From the NCBI RefSeq assembly GCF_000003605.2, contig NW_003116447.1:1216291-1238021 (forward strand): a stretch of 21,731 nucleotides of DNA, in the 5' to 3' direction. The notes below the pieces were generated by a model. It saw only the letters and a list, made by a program, of their open reading frames with translations, did no database searches and had not been told where the DNA came from. The position numbers were made by a program, and so were the translations under genes. Every line of letters starts with the position of its first letter. The stretch's first letter is position 1. Of the stretch, positions 8,229-18,084 are shown in pieces. The DNA comes from Saccoglossus kowalevskii. Its lineage: Eukaryota > Hemichordata > Enteropneusta > Harrimaniidae.

Positions 8229-11200
8229 GTAAGTATCCATTCTGCTCAACTTTGATTCGCAGTTACTCAAATGTAGTATCATGCTCTAAAAAATCGGTTC
8301 TCTTACAAGTTGCTAAACTTAGTCCTTAAAATACATTGGACTTATTGGAATATACAAATTTAGCTAGTACTAATTGAGCTGAGCGCATTTAATCAGCAAG
8401 ATCGAAAACCCGTTACTGTTAGACATTATTTGTGACGACTGGATTTTCAAATATTACAAAACAAACAAAGCCGATGGACATCTACCTCACAACTTGAGCA
8501 CTTAAACATTTATTAACGTTTGCCAATACAAGAACTTGTTTATTCTTTAACGGCGTTGTAATTCAGTGGGCGGATTTCTTCGCAGATGGCGGAGAACAAA
8601 ATAACAGTACATGTTTTTGGTTGTGAATTCAGGTGTTCGTAATGAATCATGGGAATCGGTTTTGTTGTGAATATCTAATGAATAATAATTATGGTTCAGG
8701 TAAAAAGCGCACATATTTTATAATTAATTATTTTAATTACTAATATGTAAATTGTTTCCCGAAGCAAAATATGTGCGCAAACATACTGACTTTATTGACG
8801 GTAAAAAACTCAAAATAACTGTATTAAATTTATTTTATTTTTGAAAAAAAAATCGAGGTCATTATAACAGACAAAATAAATACGAAAGCTTAATACGTTA
8901 TATCACCTAAAGTGTTTTAGCCATTTTTTTATGTTTTAAATCAAAACTTAAACAGTACATATGTGGTACCAAAGAACACGCGTGATGGTATAACATATCA
9001 TATGGCGTATATTTATGATAACTAGATGATGGAAATGAATTGCATTGTAATTGCATTTTCCCAGTGTCTGCATGTTGTTTGCATGTGTAGCATGAACATC
9101 CCATCCCATGAACAGTTTACAATATGTGTATTCGTTTGATACCACAAAAGTCATCTGTGCTCATTGTTTCACACCTTAAACTATATGGCGAAAATGACAA
9201 AAACACGTGGGATATAGTAATAACACCTGGCGTGTTACACAGTATATCAGAAAAATTTTGCCATTTATATAATGAATTAACCTTATTAATCTGTGGCTTC
9301 CTTGTTTTTGCTATCGCGGACCTAGCAGATAATTTACCAGGATAACGTGCGATTTAACGCTTACATTCTTGTGTTGATAAGTGTCTGTATGGCTAAAATG
9401 CAAAACAAATATGACCTCAAATTGCCGTCTATCGTCGCGCCATATTTGGCATTGGATTATTAATTTGAATTTCTGAGGCGCAAAAACAGACACCGTCAAA
9501 CAAAAAATAGCCTGTATTAAACAAACGTTTTGGGGTGCAGTAGTTTTATTTTAGGTAACTTGAGAAAATGATTTTGTCTGTGGAAAAGTCAACGATATAT
9601 TCAGTGTCTAATTTGAAGTTAATAGTTTTTTCTCAGCTAGGACTGCATTAACATTCAAATCAATTTATCGGACGTAAGAAATACATACATATACTATAGT
9701 TATCTGAAAATGGGATGATGTGACACTGAACCCTTGGTCAGATTTGTCAGAGTGGGCGATATTTACATGCGATATTTACCGCAATGGATCCTGCTATAGC
9801 AAAAGCGGAAGAATACACGCAATGCGCACGAGTTCACCAGCAATAACCTTGAAATTTACTAGTAATTGAAATTTTTTACAGACAAGTCGAGGTTCTGGTC
9901 ATAAATAGCCCGCATTTGGTCACCTTTCTATTCGATAAATGTGCGCATCACCCCCATAGCGGGGCTCATAACGCCCACTCTGACAACGCCATGAGTCCAT
10001 GGCTACATAACCAAAGAACGACAACAAAAATACTATGATTTCACATTATCGTGGGGCGATTCTGTCTGTCTGTCTGTACGTCACATAACACTAAATTATC
10101 TCCAGAGGGCGCGATACTTGGCCGCCATTGTGTAGGTGATATATCTAAAGGGCTCATACCACTAATTGAATTTCCATAGACGACAATGTTAACATATGAC
10201 GAGATTGCTATATGAAAATAACGAAGAAAGTTGAAAATATGGCTCAAAAATGGGAAATCAACATGCCAGTAATCAACCATATGAAAAAACTAACATGTTG
10301 GCCAGCTCAAACTCTTGCAAATCTCAGGTAAACAAGACACACCTACTGTATTTGAATTGCACCAAGAAAAATCACTGGAAAAACACCAAGATTAGAACAT
10401 CCATTAACACACAGAATAAACCCACAGGTACACAGCCGCTAATTAGTAAAAAAAAGACCACATGTTGGTCTCACCTCTGACCCAGGTGATTACGCCCTCA
10501 AACAGAGAGCACCTGAGAAAAATAATATTTAAAAAATTTCATTGGTTCTTGCTGGGCATTTAAATTGGTTAATTAGTGGCATGAGACCTAAATGGGAGAT
10601 GGTAGAAAAATGGTTTATTTAGTTTTGCAGAAGACAAAAATCTCAAACTTGTGTGAAAAATTCAATATAACGCCTTTTGGATGTGGGGTTCTATTACTCT
10701 CAGGCTCGCACAAATGAGAGAATTTAGTTTCTAAGACCATGCTGTTGTAAACAAAATGTTACTGTTCCTCTGTTAAACTTGTGTGTTTGAGTTTTTATAT
10801 AACTTTTTTACGACCCCACCTCAAAGAAATACTGCACCAGAATTGCTAATTGTCATTGTTATTTGTTTAGATAAATCTGAAGCACAAAAGAAGCGAGATT
10901 ATCTGGCTCAACAACAACAGGAATGGCGTGACAAAACCGACCGTGTACCGGGAGGGGAAGTGAACAACCCATACGTGGCCTATCAACGGTACCAAAACGT
11001 CTACAATCAATTGAGGTCAGGATCTGAGTTTGCAGAGCCAAACAGGGACGGCATGGGACGCACCGCCAACTCCAAGGCGTACGGCACACATGCGATTGCT
11101 AACCAAGGGTATCCAAATAGCGACCCATATTACAACGCCAACGCCAATCGACGCTGGTATAAGGAAACATACCGCGATAAAAACAATGACGATTCAGATG

Positions 11201-12702
11201 GTTACTACAAACACGATGATCACTGGCACGCTGAAAATATTGATCCTCGCTATGGCTCGCCACTTGGACGCGACGGAAGGTATGATACTAACTATCGTAC
11301 CAACAGCAAATATTATAGAGATCAGGATTATATCAATCGTCAGAACGCACTCAACGCCGGGACGGCTGGCAGTAAAACTGGATACGCAAAACCCGGATAT
11401 TGTCCAATTATATCCGAGAAATTAGCTGGAAACTGCCGAAAGATTTGTAATTCGGATAAAGAATGTCCGGGATACAAAATTTGTTGTCAGAATTCGTGCG
11501 GTGGTACGGCTTGTTTGGACCCGTTAGATGAGGGTAAGTAAGCTCCGATTTCCCATTACATGTACTATTATGGCAATTCGAACTTCTGCCCAACAGCTTC
11601 ATTGAACTTGATAATTTGATTGATCTTATTTAAAAAGCGTGTTCTAGTATATAGCGTTCGTTCTTTAGTGACGAGGCGATGCGGTTGCGGCGTAAGTCGT
11701 TTTAGTTATCTATGGCCGTCATTCAATAAATTATACAGTTTTTAAGGGATTTGGTATTTTCCACAACTTCACAACAAAGTAACGTTGTATATTTGAAAGA
11801 AACGTCTTGCACCTATATATTTTGACATCATTTTAACGTCACTGAATTATTTCCTTTGCCTGAGGGCGCCAGTTATTGTAACGCTGTGAAGTGCGGTCAC
11901 GTGACATTGCATCTGTCTGAATATACGATTTTTTCTTGTTATTCATAATATTCAATTATAGATCCATGCAAGGACTATCAGTGTCCACTTCCGGGACAAG
12001 TGTGCATTAATGAAGGCTCGCATGCGTGGTGTGCATGTGAGGCTATATGTCCTGATACGTATGAACCGGTGTGTGGAGACAACAAACAAATGTACAACAA
12101 CAAGTGTTACATGAATATGTACGCCTGTGAATTTAAAACAAATATTAATGAGATAGCTTGCGATGTGCTCGGAATTAAAGTCGATGCGAGGCAATCGAGT
12201 AAGTATTACAAAATATTTCGGATGTACTGTACTATGTATTGAATATGTTAGAAAGTTTGTTTCACCGCTTCGCCTTTTTAAACACCTTTTAAACTACTGT
12301 TTGAGGCATGACCAGCCTCAAAGTTTGTGCAATATACCGGTATTTACAAACACAAACTTGTTTCGTTTTAAAGTGGTAAATGTGGACGTGCAATGCTGTT
12401 TCAACCTCGAGATGACTACCTAAACATTGTAAATTAGTATGACTGTTTTGATCACGTGGCCATTTCCAGTATGTCATAAAAGTTGTGTATGAAACAATAA
12501 CTTCTTTTGTCCGCATTTCACGACAACTGTGCTGTGAAATATTAATAATAACATGTATAGTTCAAGCATTTTCACGCGCCTGTAAATAATGAGTTTTCTT
12601 TTAATTCACGCAGGATATGGATATAATTCAGCAACACATACAGAGGGCGCTGCAATGATAACAATTGCGTTAGCGTTAATAGCGTGCATATTGCAGGTAT
12701 AA
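8156..12702 (+). CDS. Secreted, probably GPI-anchored WAP + follistatin/Kazal protein (inhibitor gene 1)
   Basis: Four exons (8156-8228, 10871-11533, 11962-12198, 12614-12702) join with GT-AG borders, all in phase 1, to a 353-residue protein. Residues 1-24 are a signal peptide (MQVPRQSC then LFFCFIVCVCC). Residues 26-200 form a low-complexity Tyr/Asn/Asp/Arg/Gly-rich segment. Residues 202-240 are a WAP four-disulfide core with all eight Cys (CP...C...C..D..C....CC...C....C). Residues 248-312 are a follistatin-type module with ten Cys, whose second half is Kazal-like (PVCG...YNNKC.....AC). Residues 337-353 are a hydrophobic tail ending at the stop, preceded by small residues (NSA, GAA), as in a GPI-attachment signal. 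WAP and Kazal domains commonly inhibit serine proteases, but the actual target is unknown. The likely site is the outer cell surface. The start has A at -3, and the only upstream signal is a weak TATA element. Confidence 0.88.
9744..9986. mobile_element. MITE-like element with 15-bp terminal inverted repeats
   Basis: TTGTCAGAGTGGGCG at 9744-9758 is repeated exactly in inverse orientation at 9972-9986, enclosing 243 bp with no coding potential. Just inside the left end, gcgatatttac occurs twice in tandem (13-bp spacing). The inside is richer in GC than the surrounding intron. No target-site duplication is clear at either end, so superfamily cannot be assigned; CAGAG termini would suit several DNA-transposon groups. 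Confidence 0.6.
10061..10076. repeat. (TCTG)4 microsatellite
   Basis: Four perfect TCTG units followed by a CTCF-like CAGAGGGCGC about 27 bases downstream. Confidence 0.9.
10871..11533 (+). CDS. Exon 2 of inhibitor gene 1 (low-complexity segment + WAP)
   Basis: Acceptor ttatttgtttag, donor GAGG|GTAAGTAAG, phase 1 on both sides (symmetric 1-1 exon). The first 175 residues are hydrophilic with many Tyr, Asn, Asp, Gly and Arg and no Cys. The last 45 residues form the WAP module with eight Cys (CPIISEK, GNCRKICNSDKECPGYK, ICCQNSCGG, TAC). The open frame upstream of 10871 is intron: it would start inside a hydrophobic stretch with no signal-peptide context. Confidence 0.92.
11962..12198 (+). CDS. 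Exon 3 of inhibitor gene 1 (follistatin/Kazal module)
   Basis: Acceptor ttcaattatag, donor TCGA|GTAAGTA, phase 1-1. It encodes the ten-Cys follistatin-type module: DPCKDYQC, QVCINEGSHAWCACEAIC, then TYEPVCGDN and YNNKCYMNMYAC, ending INEIAC. The EGF-like and Kazal-like halves are both present. Confidence 0.93.
12614..12702 (+). CDS. Exon 4 of inhibitor gene 1 (GPI-anchor-like tail)
   Basis: Acceptor aattcacgcag. The exon encodes RYGYNSATHTEGAAMITIAL and a few more hydrophobic residues, ending CILQV and stop TAA at 12700-12702. A hydrophobic run at the very C-terminus with no following charge is the usual GPI-attachment signal. A GAGGGCGC motif lies in frame within this exon (12643-12650). 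Confidence 0.82.
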
Positions 12703-13708
12703 TATTAATATTATATAATAATACATGAAAATGTGTGCATTATTATTCGGGGTTTTATGACAATGACACCCAGTTTGCTGAATGTGTTATTTGGTTGCTT
12801 TGATAGATGGTACAGCTGGTGTGGTGATGGTACTGATGACTTTCTGGTGACGTCATAGAGGATGAGTCATGTGTATGAAACACCAGTTCTCTTCAATCAC
12901 AGTAATTCAATTTCTCGTGTTGTACATTTACGGGAATGTAATTAAAAAATCTACGAATTTAAACAAACGCGTTCAATATGAAAACAATATGATAATTGTT
13001 TGGTGATTTCACCCAATGGTATATTTTTTGGTGGTGTACACTCCAGTATATTTTCCGCTCAGATGTGCGTACACTTTAAACACTTACGTGACTGCCAGTA
13101 GTAACTGTATTTGCAAATATATCACAATCACGAAAAATGAGACAAGGGAATCAAATCTAGTTCAGTTTAACACAATTAATCCGAATAACCGTTCAAGTGA
13201 TGGGTCGTCTCACTTATTCAGTTGTGATGATTCCTGGTGGATAGTTTATTTTTGCATGCGTTGCGAACCAAAATATCGAATTCTGAGTTCTGTATATATG
13301 TTATGTAATCGTCTTTCCTTCACTGTTGAATGGACTGTGTCTCGCTTCGGATTCGGTCAAAAGTCACTTAAATTGTCAATTGTGCTTTTAAATTAATTAG
13401 TTTAGACAAACTTTAAGAAGTGTTTTTGTTTTTCTTCTATTTGTTATGTTGCATTACTATAATCAGTAATTCGTACTTCTACTCTCTAACGTGTCTATAA
13501 TCTGTTATTACATTTTTGTCGGAATGAACTCGTTTCGGCAACTTATTGTTGTATGTTATGAATATTAAATAGCGATGACGTCACGTTCTTAGTATTAGGT
13601 GTCGAGTCAATATTTAGCGCAGTGTATGAATTACGTCATCAATATATGTAAATATGCACAATTCGAAATAATTTCACTGTAATTTAACTTTCTGTTTATA
13701 TCAAAGTA

Positions 13709-13714
13709 AATAAA
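13709..13714 (+). terminator. Candidate polyadenylation signal of inhibitor gene 1
   Basis: AATAAA followed by a moderately T-rich stretch (catgtatttatatctgttac). Chosen because it is the first canonical hexamer downstream of the stop codon. Confidence 0.4.
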
Positions 13715-13804
13715 AATGGATATGAACCATGTATTTATATCTGTTACGTATTCGAATTTATGTACACTCGTGAATATGTTCGCCTGACATGATTGGGAAT
13801 AGGC

Positions 13805-13861
13805 ATTGCGCCCTCGCCGACGTAGTTTGAATCCATATGAATCCGTTGTTGAGGGCGCAAT
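13805..13861. repeat. Short inverted repeat built from two GAGGGCGC motifs
   Basis: attgcgccctcgccgacg (13805-13822) and its near reverse complement at 13844-13861 share 11 perfect end bases and differ at three inner positions. The 21-base spacer contains a short direct repeat (gaatcc). The two motif copies face each other. Confidence 0.7.
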
Positions 13862-14290
13862 AACTATCGCCGACCATGTTAGGGTCTGTTAGGGTATGAG
13901 TATGGGAGACTAACTTGGTGTACCTTGTCAGTCATCTACACTGCTGGTCGCCAATACAGTTTTACCATTTTCAACATATACTAACCTTTTTTCATTCTTA
14001 GAATACGAATACGATATATTTTTGCTATAATTCTATTGGTGCACGCCTCATAAACTTCATCTGTTGAAAATATAATTTTACTCCCAATATTGCCATGTCT
14101 CTTGTGATCAGAGGAGCACGTGACACTAAGACGTCATCGATATTAGGCTAAAAATCTGCTTCGCGGATTCGTCGATTTTTACATTTCCTGTTTGCGTCTT
14201 ATCTTATGTGTTAGACTGAATGATGATCTAGACTTCTGAAGAAGAGTAGTGATTGTGCACAATGGGAGAATACATAATTATACAGTTATG

Positions 14291-14297
14291 TATAAAT
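14291..14297 (+). promoter_or_regulatory. TATA-like element upstream of inhibitor gene 2
   Basis: TATAAAT, about 260 bases before the start codon at 14560; it fits only if the 5' UTR is about 230 bases. Weak evidence in AT-rich DNA. Confidence 0.2.
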
Positions 14298-14559
14298 AAG
14301 ACCCAATAAATAATATTTTATTAAATATTCATCCATCACACACAATAACTAATTGGTGCCACGCCCTGCATTCCGATGTATTATTACACTCCACTGGTAG
14401 TGACGATTATGAACGTACAGCATATGTTCTCCTGGTGACAGCTCGGACCATGATTATTAATCAGTATACATACACAAGTGCGTCATTTAGTTCATTTCAT
14501 ATATCCTATTCACATTGCAAGCCACTTATCAGCAAAAACAACCAGGTCGTGAATTCAAA

Positions 14560-14626
14560 ATGGGTCTAACGATGGCGATCCTAAAAGTGTTATTACTGTG
14601 TTGCTACTCGCAGATAATTCTCACTG
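14560..14626 (+). CDS. Exon 1 of inhibitor gene 2 (signal peptide)
   Basis: Strong start context (aaaATGG) and a hydrophobic 22-residue leader, ending at CACTG|GTACGTATG in phase 1. The last G completes an Ala codon with CC of exon 2. Confidence 0.78.
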
Positions 14627-17600
14627 GTACGTATGTCGATCATAATCTGGGTATGAGAGGAAGAGGAATATTGCTTTTATATTAATATACACAATTGTGG
14701 CCTGCGATGGAAATAAATTGACAGATCTAAGTAATTATGTCATTCGGCGGAATGTATATTTTGTTTGATTTACTGAGACACAATTTATTAAAGACTTAAA
14801 GTGTGTCAATATGTTGTTCTCTATTGCATTTTGGCATACACACAGGGTATGTAGTAATTTACGCCCGGCTTTAAGTATATTAATAATCATGTACTTTTAA
14901 TTGGATCGTACACATTAGCATTATCCCACGTAACTTTACAGGTATTGGTTCATTATTTCATATACTAACAACACTTCCTTTTTAATTAGTTTGTGGTAAA
15001 TTATGATCTATTGTATTTCCAAAAAAGAAAAAACACGCACATCTACAATCTATAGTGTTAATATCTAACAAATGGCCCAATTTACTAAAACTAGTTTACC
15101 ACTGTCACGAACACAGTCAGGGTGCTATGGAGTTTATTTGATTTGTTATATTAAGTTGAAAATTATGTCGATTTATGTTATAGGTTTATAATTTTAATTG
15201 GCAAGATTATTGGTAACTATAACATACTTACCCGGTAATAAATATATATATGTCTTTTATTATATCACCCACACTGACCGTTTACCATATGGATCAATCA
15301 GAAAAAAGGGCTGTATATATTTGTACTTTGAAAAATACGTAAAAATCATTGGACGATAATACATAAATATGTCAAATTACAAAGTTACTAATTCGCAATC
15401 ATATACAGATGGAATAATTATGTTCAATTTAATGTTTGTTTGATGTCAAAATACTGAGCAACACCCACGTAAGCTAATGCCGATTTTGTTATTCTTTAAT
15501 GTTTTCACCAACGTCCACTTTGCCTTCCAGCAATAATTTCAGTTGTATTAAATGTTCTAGTCTAATTTGTAATTTTGTTGTGTTATTGATGTTTAAAAAT
15601 AGAACAAAAATTCTAATAACCCTTTCCGAAAATGCCACAATAGTTCCGACGAATGTGCTTCGTCCAAACAATTGTACTGTCCGGATGAATTATATTTAAT
15701 AATAAATTATACATGAGAATATTATGTAACGCTATTATAGCTGCCATTGGCGAGTATTATGCTCATTCTGTCATAAGAGATGTTTTTATTGGTTGTTGTC
15801 TATAATTTCTTGATGTCTTTTAGTATAACATGTATCCTTCACAACCTTGCTAGTGTCCACAGCAATATATACACCAGTATGTGCGCGTAACTTTCTTGTA
15901 CGTGTTTTGGGATAGTGTTATTCATAATCCATGCTAATTGATGTGTAGTTATCTTCTCCAGCCAAGGACCATTATGAATGGCCGGCTTTAGCGAAACTGT
16001 GCGATTCGGACAATTATGTGTAGTTAGCATTCTTCGGGACAGTTAATGACTTTATCGTATAGTGTCCGCAACATCATCAGTTAATAATACACCTCGCTTC
16101 CAATGGAAGCAGTGAAACTCATATGGGAAGTTGTCAACAGAATAATGAGACACAATGGTTTGTTGACACTTGTCTTTCTATTGTATCTTCACGCCATGCG
16201 TGATTGTTTTAGTGAAAAATTATCGCAAGTCACCCAAGGTTTCAGTACACCTCTGAAAACACAAAACAATTTCTAATAGACAAACAAGGTTATTTTGTAG
16301 AAACTATAGCAATATGTCTGTGTTTGATAAGTATTCATCCCTCGTACTCTCACCTGGGTTATTGAAAATTAGGTCAAAAAACAACTAATGTAGTAGTAGA
16401 GGGGAAAAACATTCACTGGATTAAATTTAGGGATTTGATGTTGCATGCACATTCACTATGCCTTTAACTTAACTGACCCGTAAAGAAATCAATACTTGTA
16501 TTCTACGATGAATATTCACTGGATATTAATTTAGAGCATGAGCCCGACGAGTCACGTGAGTTGCGCCCTCAGCGGTGCTCCAAACAATCAGCGAAGATCA
16601 GAAAAACCCGATTTATAATTAAGTCCGATACAGGCTTATATTCAGAGTCGAATTATATATGCACCGATTACTGCTATCCTAAACAATATGTAATCGTTAC
16701 ACTCATCACCAAGACCGCGTCTCTAAATACACCGTGTCGCAGTTAATCCAATGTCAATGTGAGGTACAAACTTGGACATGCTTTTGTAAAACATTGTGTA
16801 TTCATTTATTATTATGCTCCACAAAGAACATGCTTCGTAATCTACCGTATCATAGCAACAAAATGAAGATCATTTTCCATCGTAATTGTATTTCTATTTT
16901 TAATCCTGTTTCAATCACAGCCGCGTTTATCTTCAAAAACAAACCCGACCCGTGTGAAAAATACCGATGTAAGCAACAGGGTGAGGTATGTATTTCATAC
17001 AAGGGAATGTTTGCCCTGTGTAAATGTGTCAACATTAAAGATTGCCCGTCAACGTATCAACCAGTCTGCACAAACCACGGCGACCTCTACCACAACCAAT
17101 GCCACCTGGACGCCACGGCATGCATCAAAGGTATCAAGATCCCTGCAAAATCGTGCAAAAACATCGGTATGTACAAAACATCGTCTGTATTTGTTGATAG
17201 ACTGCAGTGCTTTCGCCGATAGTTAAAGTGGGAGGGTCGTTACCTGCGCACGCGCTGGAATTGAGTCCCGAGCAATGATAACAAACGCTAAAAACGCTAA
17301 GGCTCATGGGTTGACGCTTGTTTGTAAACAATGACACACTATGACACGCATGCGCAGGTGACGGCACCCCCGCTTTAAAAATATCATAAATGTGCATGTA
17401 ATTAGCATCACGTTCTACTATTGAGCTGAACCACGAAATAGAGCCAATACATATTACAATTACCAATAACTGCTTTACATACATTTACGTATATTTATAA
17501 CGAGTCGTGTTAGACACTTTTTTGTAATTTACTGTATTTAATTACACAAATAGTTCTAATATCTATTAAGTAATAATAATAATAATTTCCACTATGTTTA

Positions 17601-17994
17601 GTTCGACAAATACGAAATCGATGAATTGGTTCGTCGAAAAGTGATTTCGCCGTATATCATAGATATCATGTTGTTCATGAATACATGGCGTTATATTTTT
17701 ACTCGAACATCATCGCACTTTTGAAATCTGACTGATGCTTTGATGTGTATATTTCCAGGTGAAGATTACACCACCGAAATGCCGCTCAGTACCGATGCAC
17801 ATGACTGGCCATCTTTCAGCACGGACACCCCTCTCAGCACGGATATCCCTCTCAGCACGGATACCCCTCTCAGCTCGGATATCCCTCTCAGTACGGACAT
17901 CCCTCTCAGTACGGACACCCCTCTCAGTACGGACACCCCTCTCAGTACGGACACTCCACACCACTGGCACAAAAAGGGAAAACGCTTTTTTTAA
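14560..17994 (+). CDS. Secreted follistatin/Kazal protein with PLSTD-repeat tail (inhibitor gene 2)
   Basis: Three exons (14560-14626, 16921-17166, 17759-17994), joined in phase 1, give 182 residues. Residues 1-22 are a signal peptide (MGLTMAILKVLLLCCYSQ). Residues 34-101 are a ten-Cys follistatin/Kazal module (C34, 39, 46, 56, 58, 64, 72, 83, 90, 101) that aligns with the module of gene 1 through DPC, V-C-I, CPSTYQPVC and Y-x-N-x-C. Residues 129-170 are seven tandem PLS[TS]D[TI] hexapeptides, rich in Ser/Thr/Pro and likely O-glycosylated (inference), followed by a basic end (HHWHKKGKRFF). No membrane or GPI signal is seen, so a soluble secreted protein is likely. Protease inhibition is the common role of Kazal modules, but growth-factor or matrix binding is also known for follistatin modules. 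There is no WAP exon in the 2.3-kb first intron. The start has A at -3 and G at +4. Confidence 0.86.
14627..16920 (+). other. Intron 1 of inhibitor gene 2
   Basis: A 2.3-kb AT-rich intron with one GCGCCCTC motif (16563-16570). Open frames of 60-66 codons (15489-15699 on both strands, 15839-16030 minus, 16561-16746 plus) have no domain or conserved Cys pattern and are probably chance. Confidence 0.6.
16921..17166 (+). CDS. Exon 2 of inhibitor gene 2 (follistatin/Kazal module)
   Basis: Acceptor gtttcaatcacag, donor ATCG|GTATGTA; a symmetric phase 1-1 exon. It reads DPCEKYRCKQQGEVC, then LCKC, then DCPSTYQPVCTNHGD, YHNQCHLDATAC and KSC. GC content is clearly higher than in the flanking introns, as expected for coding DNA. 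Confidence 0.93.
17167..17758 (+). other. Intron 2 of inhibitor gene 2
   Basis: A 592-bp intron occupied in its first part by the TTAA-flanked element; a (TAA)n run lies at about 17573-17586. The minus-strand open frame 17134-17484 crosses exon, element and intron and is not a gene. Confidence 0.7.
17227..17374. mobile_element. 148-bp MITE flanked by TTAA target duplications
   Basis: A segment with imperfect inverted ends of about 28 bp (left AGTGGGAGGG...ACCTGCGCA, right the reverse complement of AGCGGGGGTG...ACCTGCGCA) is bordered on both sides by TTAA (17223-17226 and 17375-17378). The inside is partly palindromic too (caatgataacaaac against gtttgtaaacaatg), so the whole element could fold into one hairpin. 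TTAA duplications are typical of the piggyBac superfamily (established knowledge); assignment here is inference. It lies in intron 2 of inhibitor gene 2. Confidence 0.65.
17759..17994 (+). CDS. Exon 3 of inhibitor gene 2 (PLSTD repeats and C-terminus)
   Basis: Acceptor tatatttccag. The frame set by exon 2 reads EDYTTEMPLSTD, a variable stretch, seven hexapeptides, then HHWHKKGKRFF and TAA at 17992-17994. The array is open in several frames on both strands because its 18-bp unit is divisible by three; the spliced phase picks this one. Confidence 0.85.
17830..17955 (+). repeat. Coding minisatellite: seven 18-bp units (PLS[TS]D[TI])
   Basis: Units of CCTCTCAG[CT][AT]CGGA[CT]A[CT][CT] start at 17830, 17848, 17866, 17884, 17902, 17920 and 17938. 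Early units carry AGC/GAT and later ones AGT/GAC, so the array has two sequence blocks; units 5 and 6 are identical. Diverged relatives lie before it (17779-17796 and 17812-17829). Confidence 0.95.
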
Positions 17995-18084
17995 TAATAA
18001 TTACACAATTCATGTATCACCATTTGCACATGTCGGTTGTTATTATTGTTATTCATAAAAGTAAGTGTAATTGTACGTAGGATG

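Larger units (their letters stand above)
8229..10870 (+). other. Intron 1 of inhibitor gene 1
   Basis: A 2.6-kb AT-rich intron. It includes the MITE-like element at 9744-9986, a (TCTG)4 tract at 10061-10076 and one GAGGGCGC motif at 10105-10112. Open frames at 8907-9154, 9124-9345 and 10250-10480 have no domain and are not supported. Confidence 0.65.
12703..14559 (+). other. 3' untranslated region of gene 1 and intergenic DNA up to gene 2
   Basis: AT-rich with no convincing gene. A canonical AATAAA at 13709-13714 would give gene 1 a 3' UTR of about 1 kb; ATTAAA at 12941-12946 is an earlier alternative. A 126-codon open frame (13016-13396) has no domain. An inverted repeat lies at 13805-13861. 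Confidence 0.55.

Noticed and set aside
10783-10870. Extension of gene 1 exon 2 to an upstream ATG
   Set aside because: The frame is open, but a good pyrimidine tract and acceptor end at 10870, and the exon 1 signal peptide joins in phase; the upstream stretch is intron.
11030-11425. Plus-strand 131-codon frame in gene 1 exon 2
   Set aside because: Out-of-phase shadow of the Tyr-rich/WAP exon with an implausible Thr/Ile-rich composition.
15489-15699. 60- to 66-codon frames on both strands in intron 1 of gene 2
   Set aside because: They overlap each other, lack any domain or Cys pattern and have no matching splice phases.
17134-17484. Minus-strand 116-codon open frame
   Set aside because: Spans exon 2 of gene 2, the TTAA-flanked element and intron; no homology seen and no splice context.
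17830-17955. Tandem repeats considered as a CRISPR array
   Set aside because: Units are head-to-tail 18-bp copies without spacers and lie in a eukaryotic coding exon.
17710-17972. Minus-strand open frames with RTERGV- and VSVLRG-type repeats
   Set aside because: They are antisense reflections of the 18-bp coding array; the splice phase supports only the plus-strand PLSTD frame.
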